DNA from: Bacteroidota bacterium
GTDB taxonomy: Bacteria; Bacteroidota; Bacteroidia; UKL13-3
Direction of reading: 5' to 3'
DNA: 64,000 nt
Assembly: GCA_027491355.1 (NCBI GenBank)
Contig: JAIXWI010000038.1
Location: 32,322-96,321 of the forward strand
Shown here piece by piece: positions 28,925 to 37,251 of the stretch. The notes under the pieces were generated by a model that saw nothing but the letters and a program-made list of their open reading frames with translations, had not been told where the DNA came from and did no database searches. Numbering within the stretch: position 1 is the stretch's first letter; each line of letters opens with the position of its first letter. A program made the position numbers and the translations under genes.

Positions 28925-29381
28925 TGCCCTCCTTTTTTCTGTTGCTCATCACTTCTTCAGCAAGTGCACTGAAATCTGAAGGCTCTTCGTTCAACATTTT
29001 TTCGTACTCCTCTTTGTTCCAAACTTCTATTTTGTTGCCGTATGCCAATAAAATGAGTTCGCCTTGAAGGTTGGCATATTCTTGAAGTGATTTTGGTAAC
29101 AATACCCTTGAAGCATTGTCCATATCTAATTTAGATGCACCTCTTAAAAAGTAACGCTTAAACATGCGTTCTTTTTGAATGTAATCACTCAGCTTATTTA
29201 TTTCTGAAGCTATTTGTTGCCATTCGTTGCTTGGGTACAATACACAACACTTTTCAAAACCACGGTTAATAAAAAATGAATCGGCTGCTTCTTTAGGAAG
29301 CTGCTTCTTAAGGGCAGTTGGAATCATTAACCTCCCTTTGGCATCCATTTTACATTCATATTCTCCGTGTAACTGTGTCAT
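28911..29381 (-). CDS. mraZ: Transcriptional regulator MraZ
   Basis: 156 residues from the ATG at 29381, which gives MTQLHGEYECKMDAKGRLMI, the normal family start. A longer frame to 29447 would run through the repeats upstream and is rejected. Two SpoVT/AbrB-like repeats (about 5-50 and 80-125, the second with ASKLDMDNASRVLLPKSLQE) form a ring-shaped DNA binder. MraZ binds its own promoter and controls the dcw operon. Three matching 10-base-spaced repeats lie just upstream. Confidence 0.95.
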   Translation of the reverse strand: MTQLHGEYECKMDAKGRLMIPTALKKQLPKEAADSFFINRGFEKCCVLYPSNEWQQIASEINKLSDYIQKERMFKRYFLRGASKLDMDNASRVLLPKSLQEYANLQGELILLAYGNKIEVWNKEEYEKMLNEEPSDFSALAEEVMSNRKKEGNDAN

Positions 29382-29402
29382 GTTTTTAAGACAATCGCAT
29401 GG

Positions 29403-29410
29403 TAAAAATA
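29403..29410 (-). promoter_or_regulatory. Possible -7 box of the mraZ (dcw) promoter
   Basis: Read on the minus strand, TATTTTTA is one base away from TAnnTTTG. It lies 21 bases upstream of the mraZ ATG and directly downstream of the repeat operator, which would then cover the -33 region. The site is a reasonable guess, not a firm call. Confidence 0.4.
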
Positions 29411-29421
29411 GAAACTTATTT

Positions 29422-29449
29422 CCACTTTTCACCACTTTTCCCCACATTC
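29422..29449 (-). promoter_or_regulatory. MraZ operator: three direct repeats with 10 bp period
   Basis: On the minus strand GTGG cores occur at exact 10 base steps: AAAAGTGG at 29422-29429 and 29432-29439, and GAATGTGG at 29442-29449. Known MraZ sites are tandem TGGGN repeats with 5 base gaps (E. coli) or AAAGTG[T/G] with 3 base gaps (mycoplasmas), both with a 10 base period. The position, 40-68 bases upstream of the mraZ start, fits autoregulation. Confidence 0.8.
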
Positions 29450-29451
29450 AC

Positions 29452-29503
29452 ATATCAACAGGAGTTATCAACACACATGTGGATAGCTTCTAGCTATGGA
29501 TAA
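29452..29503. promoter_or_regulatory. Cluster of DnaA-box-like 9-mers
   Basis: Within 52 bases: ATATCAACA (29452-29460), TTATCAACA (29465-29473), TGTGGATAG (29478-29486, reverse CTATCCACA) and TATGGATAA (29495-29503, reverse TTATCCATA). Three of the four are one mismatch from TTATCCACA. This could be a DnaA control region for the dcw operon or part of a replication origin. A/T-rich sequence inflates chance hits, but the density is high. Confidence 0.5.
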
Positions 29504-29731
29504 ATCTAAAAGAGACAGAATTCTATTTTGTGTTTAATAAAAATACTGATGTTGAAAACTGAATTGAAATTTTGGCATGAACCAATACAAAATATTTACC
29601 TCAACCATTAAAAATGGTTGACACAGCCTTAAAAAAAAGCACTGAACTCGAAGTAAATTTTTGTAACAAAAAACCTGAAACCCTTTGAAATAAAGGGATA
29701 AAGACAATCGTACGGTTAATGCTTTTGTTTT
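29504..29731. other. Intergenic region upstream of mraZ, with small palindromes
   Basis: 228 bases without a gene. Contains a perfect 8 bp stem CAACCATT/AATGGTTG with AAA loop (29602-29620) and a 6 bp stem CCCTTT/AAAGGG (29681-29697) that may end the TPR lipoprotein transcript. A 10-base word AAGACAATCG occurs at 29701-29710 and again at 29388-29397, bracketing the whole gap as a direct repeat. No ORF or RNA gene was recognised. Confidence 0.5.
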
Positions 29732-30235
29732 TTATTCCTGTCCTTCGTCTAAAAGGAGCTCCTCAGGAGATTCGCCCATGTGATTGAGCGAAAACTGAGC
29801 ATCAGCAGCCAATTCGCCTTTTGGATACTTATTGAGAAATACTTGATAGGCCGTTTTAGCAGCATTAAAATCTCGCAAACTATTTTCTAGAGTATAAGCC
29901 TTTAAAAAGAGGGCTTCTTCCACCAAATTTGACTTTGGGAAGTTCTTTAACATAGAGTCCAAATGCTGAATGGCGGATTTGGGCTCATCTAAATAAATAC
30001 AACGTTGTGCAGCCTTGAATAAAAATTCAGCATTTTGTGGATCACCTGGATATTTGATAACAAAATCCAAATAAGCATTTTTTAGCTGGCCAATTAAAGT
30101 ATCACTAAAAGTACTGTCATTGGCCTCAAGGTCTCTGATACTAGCCAACTGTTTCTCTTTAGGAGACTGACATGCCATTGAAAGCATTAAAATAGCCAAA
30201 ACACTGAAAATACTTATTTTAATTTTACTGAACAT
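29732..30235 (-). CDS. TPR-containing lipoprotein
   Basis: 167 residues from the ATG at 30235, chosen because it gives a signal peptide with lipobox LSMAC followed by QSPKEK. The longer start at 30259 would add 8 residues before it. The mature part has about three TPR-like helical pairs (AEFLFKAAQRCIYLDEPKSA, ALFLKAYTLENSLRDFNAAK, AYQVFLNKYPKGELAADAQF). It resembles BamD/YbgF-type outer membrane lipoproteins, but is too short for BamD. Scaffold role inferred. Confidence 0.75.
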   Translation of the reverse strand: MFSKIKISIFSVLAILMLSMACQSPKEKQLASIRDLEANDSTFSDTLIGQLKNAYLDFVIKYPGDPQNAEFLFKAAQRCIYLDEPKSAIQHLDSMLKNFPKSNLVEEALFLKAYTLENSLRDFNAAKTAYQVFLNKYPKGELAADAQFSLNHMGESPEELLLDEGQE

Positions 30236-30332
30236 GGTATTGATAATTGAACAGTACAAAATAAACGTAAAATCAAATGGAGCATCCTATGAAGTTTCCA
30301 CAAAAAAGCATGCACCTGGTCTTTGTTTTCCT

Positions 30333-30340
30333 TATTTTTG
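30333..30340 (+). promoter_or_regulatory. Possible -7 box (TATTTTTG) before pheT
   Basis: Exact TAnnTTTG match 18 bases upstream of the pheT ATG. The -33 element is not evident at the expected place. Confidence 0.4.
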
Positions 30341-30358
30341 TTCGATTATTTGGAAAAA

Positions 30359-32767
30359 ATGAAGATAAGTTACAAATGGCTCAAACAATTCATTGCAATT
30401 GAGCACGATACAGAACAACTTGATCAATTACTAACAGGTTGTGGCCTTGAAGTTGAAGATATTTCAGCATTTAACTCAATACCAGGAGCCTTAGCGGGCA
30501 TTGTTATAGGGGAAGTTATAGAAAAATCGCAACACCCAAATGCAGACAAACTAAGTGTTTGCAAGGTAAACATAGGAAACGGTGAAATTAAGCAAATAGT
30601 ATGTGGTGCACCCAATGTTGCCGTTGGACAAAAAGTGTTGGTTGCAACAATTGGAAGTACGGTTTATCCTACAGGAGCTGAGCCTTTTGAGATTAAAAAA
30701 GCAAAAATTAGGGGTGAACTCAGTGAAGGTATGATCTGTGCAGAAGATGAGTTAAGCCTTGGAAATAGCCACGAGGGCATCTTAATACTTCCATCTGATT
30801 ATGAAGTTGGCAAACCAGCATCAGCCTATTTTGACATTTACCAAGATCAAACAATTGAAATAGGTCTAACTGCAAACAGAGGAGATGCAGCAAGTCATCT
30901 AGGAGTTGCCAGAGATTTAAAAGCACTGACAGGAATTCCAATTCAAATGCCAACAATTGTAAATCAGTCCGGTGAAAAAGAGAACCCTATAAAAATCAGC
31001 ATCCTACACAACGATGCCTGTAAGCGATATTGTGGCATATATATCAGCGACGTTGAAGTGAAGGAATCGCCAAGTTGGCTAAAAAATAAACTTCAATGCA
31101 TTGGACTGAAGTCTATCAACCATGTTGTTGATATCAGTAATTATGTATTGCACAGTCTTGGTCAACCCTTACATACTTTTGATGCTGATCAAATTAAAGG
31201 CAAAGCGTTATTTGTAAAACAAGCCAATGCAGGGGACCTATTCACAACATTAGATGGCGTTGAACGTAAACTTACTGGTGTTGAATGTATGATTAGTGAT
31301 TCAGAAAGTAATTTAGCTTTGGCTGGTATTTTTGGCGGTTTGCATTCAGGTATTCAAACAACTACCAAAAATATATTCATTGAAAGTGCATTTTTTGATA
31401 GTGGAATCATTCGAAAAGCAGCAAAAACGCATGGGCTCAGCACAGATGCTAGTTTCCGTTTTGAAAGAGGAGTTGATCCTGCTATTGCATTGTATGCCGC
31501 ACAATGGGCAGCATCTTTAATTGTTGAAATTGGAGGGGGAGACATTCACAAGGCTGCCGATGTTTACCCAAATCCTATATTGCCACATCAGGTTGTATTT
31601 CATCCAAATAAATCTAACGAGTTAATTGGACAAGAAATTCCTCTTGCACGTGTAAAAGAAATCCTAACCCGATTAGATATTCAAATTCTAGAAGAGTCTG
31701 AAACATCATTAAAATTAGCAGTACCTGCATACCGAACCGATGTTTGCCGTGCGGCAGATGTAACTGAAGAAATATTAAGGATTTATGGACTCAATAACAT
31801 TGAAATGAGCCATCAAATTACTTCAACTGTTGGCATTAGCCCTTACGATTTTATTTATACTTTAAAAGAGAAAATAGCTAATTTTCTCTCAGCTAAAGGA
31901 TTCTCAGAAATAGCAACCAACTCTTTAACTAAAAGCGCTTATTATACAGAATCACAACTGCAACATGCTGTTTTTATAAAGAATCCTTTGAGCAATGATT
32001 TAAATGTCATGAGAATGGATTTTGCCTTCTCATTTCTTGAGGCCATCCAATACAACAACAACAGGAAATTAAGCGATGTACGCTTCTTCGAATTTGGAAA
32101 AAGCTACACCAAAAAAGGCGATGCCAATGAACTGACAAACATTACTGAAACCAAACAATTATACATTGCAGTACACAGCCATAAGCAGGCAGAATCTTGG
32201 ATAGCCAAACAAACTCCTTACGGCTTTTTTCAGCTCAAAAACTTACTCGAACAATTGATTGAAATCAGTAACCTGAGCAATTTAAATTGGCAGTACAAAG
32301 ATTTAACCGATTGTGCTTTGATGCTGACTCATGGAACACAAACATTGGCTCAAATAAAACAATTGCCAGCCACATTGTTGAAAGATTTTGATATTTCAAA
32401 CCCTACTTGGGTTTTAGCTATTGAATGGGATTTATGGAGCAGCTTGGCATCTTCCGCAACTTTTAAACTAAAAAAAGTGCCAGTTTTTCCAAGTGTCAGA
32501 AGAGATTTAGCTTTATTAGTAGATAAATCTGTGCATTACCAGCAATTAGAAAAAATTGCTAAGAAAACAGCAGGGCATTTACTCAAATCAATCAATGTAT
32601 TTGATGTATTTGAAGGTGAGAAGATTGGCATTGATAAAAAATCATATGCATTGAGTTTCATTCTTCAGGACGAGGAAAAAACACTTACGGACATTGAAAT
32701 TGAAGCAGTCATGAACAAATTAATTGCTGCTTTTGAAAAAGAAACAGCGGCTAAACTAAGAGGATAA
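30359..32767 (+). CDS. pheT: Phenylalanine--tRNA ligase beta subunit
   Basis: 802 residues from the ATG at 30359 (MKISYKWLKQFIAIEHDT), the family start; the TTG at 30323 is rejected because it lies upstream of the -7 box. Domains in order: EMAP-like tRNA-binding domain (about 40-150, with HPNADKLSVCKVNIG), B3/B4 editing domain (about 210-395), B5 (about 405-475), catalytic-like core (about 490-690) and C-terminal FDX-ACB anticodon domain (about 705-800, PVFPSVRRDLALLVD). It pairs with PheS, which is not in the window. Confidence 0.97.
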   Translation: MKISYKWLKQFIAIEHDTEQLDQLLTGCGLEVEDISAFNSIPGALAGIVIGEVIEKSQHPNADKLSVCKVNIGNGEIKQIVCGAPNVAVGQKVLVATIGSTVYPTGAEPFEIKKAKIRGELSEGMICAEDELSLGNSHEGILILPSDYEVGKPASAYFDIYQDQTIEIGLTANRGDAASHLGVARDLKALTGIPIQMPTIVNQSGEKENPIKISILHNDACKRYCGIYISDVEVKESPSWLKNKLQCIGLKSINHVVDISNYVLHSLGQPLHTFDADQIKGKALFVKQANAGDLFTTLDGVERKLTGVECMISDSESNLALAGIFGGLHSGIQTTTKNIFIESAFFDSGIIRKAAKTHGLSTDASFRFERGVDPAIALYAAQWAASLIVEIGGGDIHKAADVYPNPILPHQVVFHPNKSNELIGQEIPLARVKEILTRLDIQILEESETSLKLAVPAYRTDVCRAADVTEEILRIYGLNNIEMSHQITSTVGISPYDFIYTLKEKIANFLSAKGFSEIATNSLTKSAYYTESQLQHAVFIKNPLSNDLNVMRMDFAFSFLEAIQYNNNRKLSDVRFFEFGKSYTKKGDANELTNITETKQLYIAVHSHKQAESWIAKQTPYGFFQLKNLLEQLIEISNLSNLNWQYKDLTDCALMLTHGTQTLAQIKQLPATLLKDFDISNPTWVLAIEWDLWSSLASSATFKLKKVPVFPSVRRDLALLVDKSVHYQQLEKIAKKTAGHLLKSINVFDVFEGEKIGIDKKSYALSFILQDEEKTLTDIEIEAVMNKLIAAFEKETAAKLRG

Positions 32768-32771
32768 TTAA

Positions 32772-33065
32772 ATGCTGAGCAATACAGATGCTTATTTTTT
32801 AGAAATTAAACAGCGATTGAACAATTTACTTGTACAGTCGGAAAGCCTTAAAAATGAGCTTGAAACGCTTAAAAATGAAAAATCAGTGCTTGAAAAAAAG
32901 CTGATAGAAAAAGAACAAACAATAGAAAACTTAAAAGAAAAGAATAAAATTAGTAAAATTGCTGTGGGAATTCAGCTTTCAAAACAGGATTTGAAATCGG
33001 TTAAAAAAGAAATAGACCATCAAATTCGTGAGATTGATGAATGTATCAGGTTGTTAAACCAGTGA
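32772..33065 (+). CDS. Small coiled-coil protein next to ZapA
   Basis: 97 residues, almost entirely helical with heptad spacing (LLVQSESLKNELETLKNEKS and VLEKKLIEKEQTIENLKEK). It starts 4 bases after pheT and ends 10 bases before zapA. In other phyla ZapA works with a coiled-coil partner (ZapB, ZauP), and the context suggests an analogous role here. No sequence family is recognised, so the function is inference from position and shape. Confidence 0.65.
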   Translation: MLSNTDAYFLEIKQRLNNLLVQSESLKNELETLKNEKSVLEKKLIEKEQTIENLKEKNKISKIAVGIQLSKQDLKSVKKEIDHQIREIDECIRLLNQ

Positions 33066-33075
33066 AATCAAAAGG

Positions 33076-33363
33076 TTGAACGAACTTTCAATTAACATAA
33101 ACATAGCAGGCAGGTCCTATCCATTATCGGTTCAAGCGGAGCAAGAAGCAGATATAAGGGCAGCAGGCAAGCTCATACAAGACAAATTGCAGGCATTGTC
33201 CAACCAATTTGCCGTAAAAGACAAACAAGATGCACTCGCTATGTTTGCATTGGAAATAGCCTCTGAAAATCAACGTTTACGTGATTTAATTGGCAAAGAG
33301 CAGTTAAACATTGAAAGCAAATTGCAGGAAATCATACAAATCCTGCCATCTGTTCAACCTTAA
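33076..33363 (+). CDS. zapA: Cell division protein ZapA
   Basis: 95 residues. SININIAGRSYPLSVQAEQE matches the N-terminal ZapA strands, and IRAAGKLIQDKLQAL with DALAMFALEIASENQRLR forms the helical dimer/tetramer part. ZapA bundles FtsZ filaments at the division site. The only plausible start is a TTG at 33076, since no in-frame ATG lies upstream or near, so expression may be kept low by start-codon choice. Precedes rny, as in many Bacteroidota. Confidence 0.87.
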   Translation: MNELSININIAGRSYPLSVQAEQEADIRAAGKLIQDKLQALSNQFAVKDKQDALAMFALEIASENQRLRDLIGKEQLNIESKLQEIIQILPSVQP

Positions 33364-33411
33364 TTTGACAGTTGACAATTTGGTTTTCCCATCAACCCAA
33401 ATTATCAAACT

Positions 33412-34944
33412 ATGGAAATTTTTATTGTATTTATCATTGCATTGGTAGCAGGCGGAGGACTCATGTGGGTGCTCAACAATACCATGCTCAAAAAGAAAGC
33501 CGAGATAATTGTCAAAGAAGCTGAGAACAAAGCTGAAATGTTAAAAAAAGACAAGATGATCGAAGCCAAAGAACGTTTTTTACAACTCAAGGCTGAGCAT
33601 GAAAAAGAAATCACAGCCCGTAACCAATCTGTTTTAAAAGAAGAAAACAGGATCAAGCAACAAGAACAAAGCTTGAAACAAAAGTTAGAAAATGCACAAC
33701 GAAAAGATGCTGAATTAGACAACATCAAACAAACCCTCCAAAAACAATTGGAAGTAGCGCAAGCTAAAAAAGATGAGGCGGAAAAAGCCTTGCAAAATCA
33801 AGTAAAACAATTAGAAAAAATTGCAGGTTTGACAGCCGATGAAGCCAAAAAACAGTTGGTTGAGGCCTTACAAGAAGAAGCGAGAACAGAAGCTTTGGCA
33901 AAAATCAAAGACATTACAGATGAAGCCAAAATGACTGCTAGCAAGGAAGCCAAAAAAATTGTTTTAAGCACTATTCAACGTACAGCAGCAGAACAAGCCA
34001 TTGAAAACTCTGTATCTGTTTTTAACATTGAATCTGACGAATTAAAAGGTAGAATCATTGGACGTGAAGGAAGAAATATCAGGGCTTTAGAAGCTGCTAC
34101 AGGTGTTGAATTTATTGTGGATGATACCCCTGAGGCAATTATTCTATCTTGTTTTGATCCAATTAGAAGAGAAATAGCACGTTTGGCTATGCACCGTTTG
34201 GTTACTGATGGTCGTATACACCCTGCACGCATTGAAGAAGTGGTTACCAAAACCAAAAAGCAAATTGAAGAAGAAATTATTGAAATTGGAGAGCGTACTT
34301 GTATTGATTTAGGCATTCATGGTTTACACCCAGAATTGATTAGAATGGTTGGAAGAATGCGTTACCGTTCAAGCTATGGTCAAAATTTATTGCAACACTC
34401 TAGAGAAGTAGCTAACTTATGTGCTACCATGGCTGCTGAATTAGGTTTGAATGTGAAGTTGGCTAAACGTGCTGGCTTGCTGCACGATATTGGAAAAGTA
34501 CCTGATGAAGATCCAGAAACACCACACGCATTGTTAGGGATGAAGTTGGCAGAAAAATACAAAGAACATCCTGAAGTAGTGAATGCCATTGGAGCCCACC
34601 ACGATGAAATTGAAATGACATCAATGTTGTCACCAATTATTCAAGCTTGTGATGCCATTTCAGGCTCAAGACCTGGAGCCAGAAGAGAAGATTCGGAAAA
34701 TTACATGAAGCGTTTGAAAACGCTTGAAAACATTGCATTGAGCTATCCAGGTGTTGAAACAGCATTTGCCATTCAAGCTGGAAGAGAATTACGTGTCATG
34801 GTAGAAAGCGAGAAAGTAACCGACGACCAAGCAGATTTGCTATCCATTGATTTGTCGCAACGCATTCAAAAAGAAATGACTTATCCTGGTCAAATTAAAA
34901 TTACTGTCATCAGAGAAAAAAGAGCAGTAAATTTTGCAAAATAA
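33412..34944 (+). CDS. rny: Ribonuclease Y
   Basis: 510 residues. N-terminal membrane helix (about 2-20), long coiled coil (about 28-190), KH domain (about 205-265, with [20 protein letters not shown]) and HD domain with catalytic His358-Asp359 in GLLHDIGKV. It is a membrane-bound endonuclease starting mRNA decay. It lies 48 bases after zapA and ends in a strong palindromic terminator. Confidence 0.97.
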   Translation: MEIFIVFIIALVAGGGLMWVLNNTMLKKKAEIIVKEAENKAEMLKKDKMIEAKERFLQLKAEHEKEITARNQSVLKEENRIKQQEQSLKQKLENAQRKDAELDNIKQTLQKQLEVAQAKKDEAEKALQNQVKQLEKIAGLTADEAKKQLVEALQEEARTEALAKIKDITDEAKMTASKEAKKIVLSTIQRTAAEQAIENSVSVFNIESDELKGRIIGREGRNIRALEAATGVEFIVDDTPEAIILSCFDPIRREIARLAMHRLVTDGRIHPARIEEVVTKTKKQIEEEIIEIGERTCIDLGIHGLHPELIRMVGRMRYRSSYGQNLLQHSREVANLCATMAAELGLNVKLAKRAGLLHDIGKVPDEDPETPHALLGMKLAEKYKEHPEVVNAIGAHHDEIEMTSMLSPIIQACDAISGSRPGARREDSENYMKRLKTLENIALSYPGVETAFAIQAGRELRVMVESEKVTDDQADLLSIDLSQRIQKEMTYPGQIKITVIREKRAVNFAK

Positions 34945-34956
34945 GGAACTGCAAAA

Positions 34957-35013
34957 AGCGTATAAAAAAAGTGAGCGCGGGCCAAAGGCCCGCGCTCACT
35001 TTTTTTATACGCT
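34957..35013. terminator. Bidirectional terminator between rny and the convergent gene
   Basis: A perfect 27 bp inverted repeat (34957-34983 and 34987-35013) with an AAA loop. The GC-rich inner stem (GTGAGCGCGGGCC) is flanked by seven A/T pairs, giving a U-run on either strand. Same design as the stem-loop at 5656-5700. Confidence 0.93.
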
Positions 35014-35021
35014 CTGACACT

Positions 35022-35354
35022 TTACTGTAACCTCAAATAAACAAAGTATACCACACCAATCAAGCAGGCAAGCCAAACCAATTTAAGCATGGTTTTCACC
35101 AATATGGCTACATAAGCTAAAATGGCAATACCAGCGCAAACCAAACCAATACTCAACATTTGTTTTGGATAGTTCGATAAAAAACTGATATGGTCGTTTT
35201 CTATATCTAACAACCATTTTTTACCCAATGGATAACTTGGTTGGCGTTCAAAAAAACGAACACTCACCCATTCACTGAGCGCTTTATAGGCAACAAATGG
35301 AGCCAAAAGCATCAAAGCAATTCCAATAATTTTTGAAATAATATTGTGCAGCAT
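35022..35354 (-). CDS. Small membrane protein, unknown function
   Basis: 110 residues with three hydrophobic segments (about 4-25, 65-86 and 90-106) and a short polar loop between the first two. It begins 1 base after the stop of the FTCD gene on the same strand, so they are probably cotranscribed. No family recognised and no link to folate metabolism evident. Confidence 0.6.
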   Translation of the reverse strand: MLHNIISKIIGIALMLLAPFVAYKALSEWVSVRFFERQPSYPLGKKWLLDIENDHISFLSNYPKQMLSIGLVCAGIAILAYVAILVKTMLKLVWLACLIGVVYFVYLRLQ

Positions 35355-35355
35355 A

Positions 35356-37044
35356 TTAATTGGCTAAAGTATGCTCAACCATTGCAATTAATTGATCAGC
35401 CTCAGCATGATTTTGTACCAATAGTGCTTTAGCTTTTTGAATCATGGCATTTGACCAATCTTTGTCTTTTAAGCCATTGGCATTGACCAAAACATTAAAA
35501 TAAGCACCCCTAACTGCTGTTTTAACACACAATACGCCTACACCAGCATCTGTAATTGAATTTGGATTGCCTTTTTCAATCATCGCTCTTAGCAAAGACA
35601 AACTCTCGAAGGAGAGTTGCATAACTTGAAACGGCACTTCGCAAGCATTCTTTGTTGCGGTTTCAATTGCATGCGTTCTTGCCGCTTTTTCTTCTTCAGT
35701 TTGTTTTGGTAATGCAAAGCCCGCCATTATTTGATTGAAAGCATGTGTATCTTCATCAACCAATTTCAACAAACGATCTTTGAGAATTTGACCTTTTTCA
35801 GCCCAATCAGAAAAAAAAGTAATTTGGTCTTCCCAACCTCTTTTGCCAGCCGATAAATTTGCAACCATGGTTCCTAAAGAAATACCTAAACTTCCACAGT
35901 AAGCACTGATTGAACCCCCACCTGGTGCAGGACTTTCGCTTGCAGTTTCATCTGCAAATTCAGTCAATTTCATTTGCACCAATTTTAAATCGGAAGCATT
36001 TCTTAACTTGTATTCAATGATTTTCTTAGCTGGATCAAAAGGAGCTAACTCATCTAAACCCATAGATTTTACTGCTATCTGAATGAGTTCGGCTTCACTT
36101 ACACCAACCGAACGGTTTTGGAGTTTGAGGTAATGTTTGCCAGCGTCTAACAAAGCTTGCAAAGGAATCAAACCTACCAATTCACTTCCCGTTACACGCA
36201 TACCTCTTTTAGCCGCGCTTTTACAAACCTCATCAAACGCTTGGTGAACAGAAGTAATGTTATAATTGGTTAGGTTCATGCTAATTTGAGCTATCCCATA
36301 TTCTTCAATGTACCAACCAATAGCTTTACAAGCTTTTAAAGTACCTGGAATTCGTACTTCATTCCCATCTGCATCTTTAACTATTTTACCAGTAATTGGA
36401 TTTCCCTCTCTTTTTACCCTTCCAGCTTCACGCACATCAAATGCAACAGAATTAGCCAATCTTACAGATTTGGTATTCAGGTTTACATTGTATGCAATTA
36501 AAAAATCTCTGGCTCCAATTACTGTAGCTCCAGACTTTGCAGGAAATTCTTGAGGGCCAAAATCTGGCTTCCATTCAGGTAATTTAATTTTATCAAAAAA
36601 ACCTTCGTATTCACCTGCTCTGATTACAGACAAATTGCTTCTGTTTTTATTTGCTTGTGCATACTCATATAAATACACTGGAATAGACAATTCTTCACCT
36701 ACACGCTTGGCCAATATGGTTGCCCACTCGGCTGTTTCTTCCATTGATATGCCACTCACTGGTATAAACGGACACACATCAGTTGCACCCATTCTCGGGT
36801 GTTCTCCTTTATGCTTGCTCATGTCTATCAAAGATGCAGCTTTACGTATACCACGAAATGCAGCTTCTACCACTTGTTGAGGCTCTCCTACAATTGTAAC
36901 TACAGTTCTGTTGGTTGCTTTTCCAGGATCAACATCCAAAAGTAATACGCCATCAACAGCTTCCATTTCAGCTGTAATTTGTTTGATTACATTTAAATCA
37001 ACACCTTCACTAAAATTAGGCACACATTCGATAATCTTTTTCAT
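35356..37044 (-). CDS. ftcD: Bifunctional glutamate formimidoyltransferase / formimidoyl-THF cyclodeaminase
   Basis: 562 residues from the ATG at 37044 (MKKIIECVPNFSEGVDLN); an upstream start at 37116 would add 24 nonconserved residues. The formiminotransferase half is about 1-330, with HPRMGATDVCPFIPV containing a catalytic histidine. The cyclodeaminase half is about 355-560, with SPAPGGGSISAYCGSLGISL. It moves the formimino group from formiminoglutamate (histidine breakdown) to tetrahydrofolate, then releases ammonia to give methenyl-THF. No other hut genes are in the window. Confidence 0.95.
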   Translation of the reverse strand: MKKIIECVPNFSEGVDLNVIKQITAEMEAVDGVLLLDVDPGKATNRTVVTIVGEPQQVVEAAFRGIRKAASLIDMSKHKGEHPRMGATDVCPFIPVSGISMEETAEWATILAKRVGEELSIPVYLYEYAQANKNRSNLSVIRAGEYEGFFDKIKLPEWKPDFGPQEFPAKSGATVIGARDFLIAYNVNLNTKSVRLANSVAFDVREAGRVKREGNPITGKIVKDADGNEVRIPGTLKACKAIGWYIEEYGIAQISMNLTNYNITSVHQAFDEVCKSAAKRGMRVTGSELVGLIPLQALLDAGKHYLKLQNRSVGVSEAELIQIAVKSMGLDELAPFDPAKKIIEYKLRNASDLKLVQMKLTEFADETASESPAPGGGSISAYCGSLGISLGTMVANLSAGKRGWEDQITFFSDWAEKGQILKDRLLKLVDEDTHAFNQIMAGFALPKQTEEEKAARTHAIETATKNACEVPFQVMQLSFESLSLLRAMIEKGNPNSITDAGVGVLCVKTAVRGAYFNVLVNANGLKDKDWSNAMIQKAKALLVQNHAEADQLIAMVEHTLAN

Positions 37045-37251
37045 GTAAAAAAATTTGAATACAAGATTAAACTGAAACCAACAATTACGCAACTGTAAAT
37101 AGGATACAAAATACACATGTCATTCAGCATTGCCTTAAATACAAGAATTGATAGCGCGTAAGGTGAATGAAACAAAAAAGCAGCAGCTTCATTTTGAACA
37201 ACTTATCCAATTATGAAAAATTAATGACAGAATAGCTGCATTTTTGAATGA

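Noticed and set aside
29382..29447. Longer mraZ open frame beginning at 29447
   Set aside because: It would add 22 residues coded by the operator repeats and would place the start upstream of the likely promoter.
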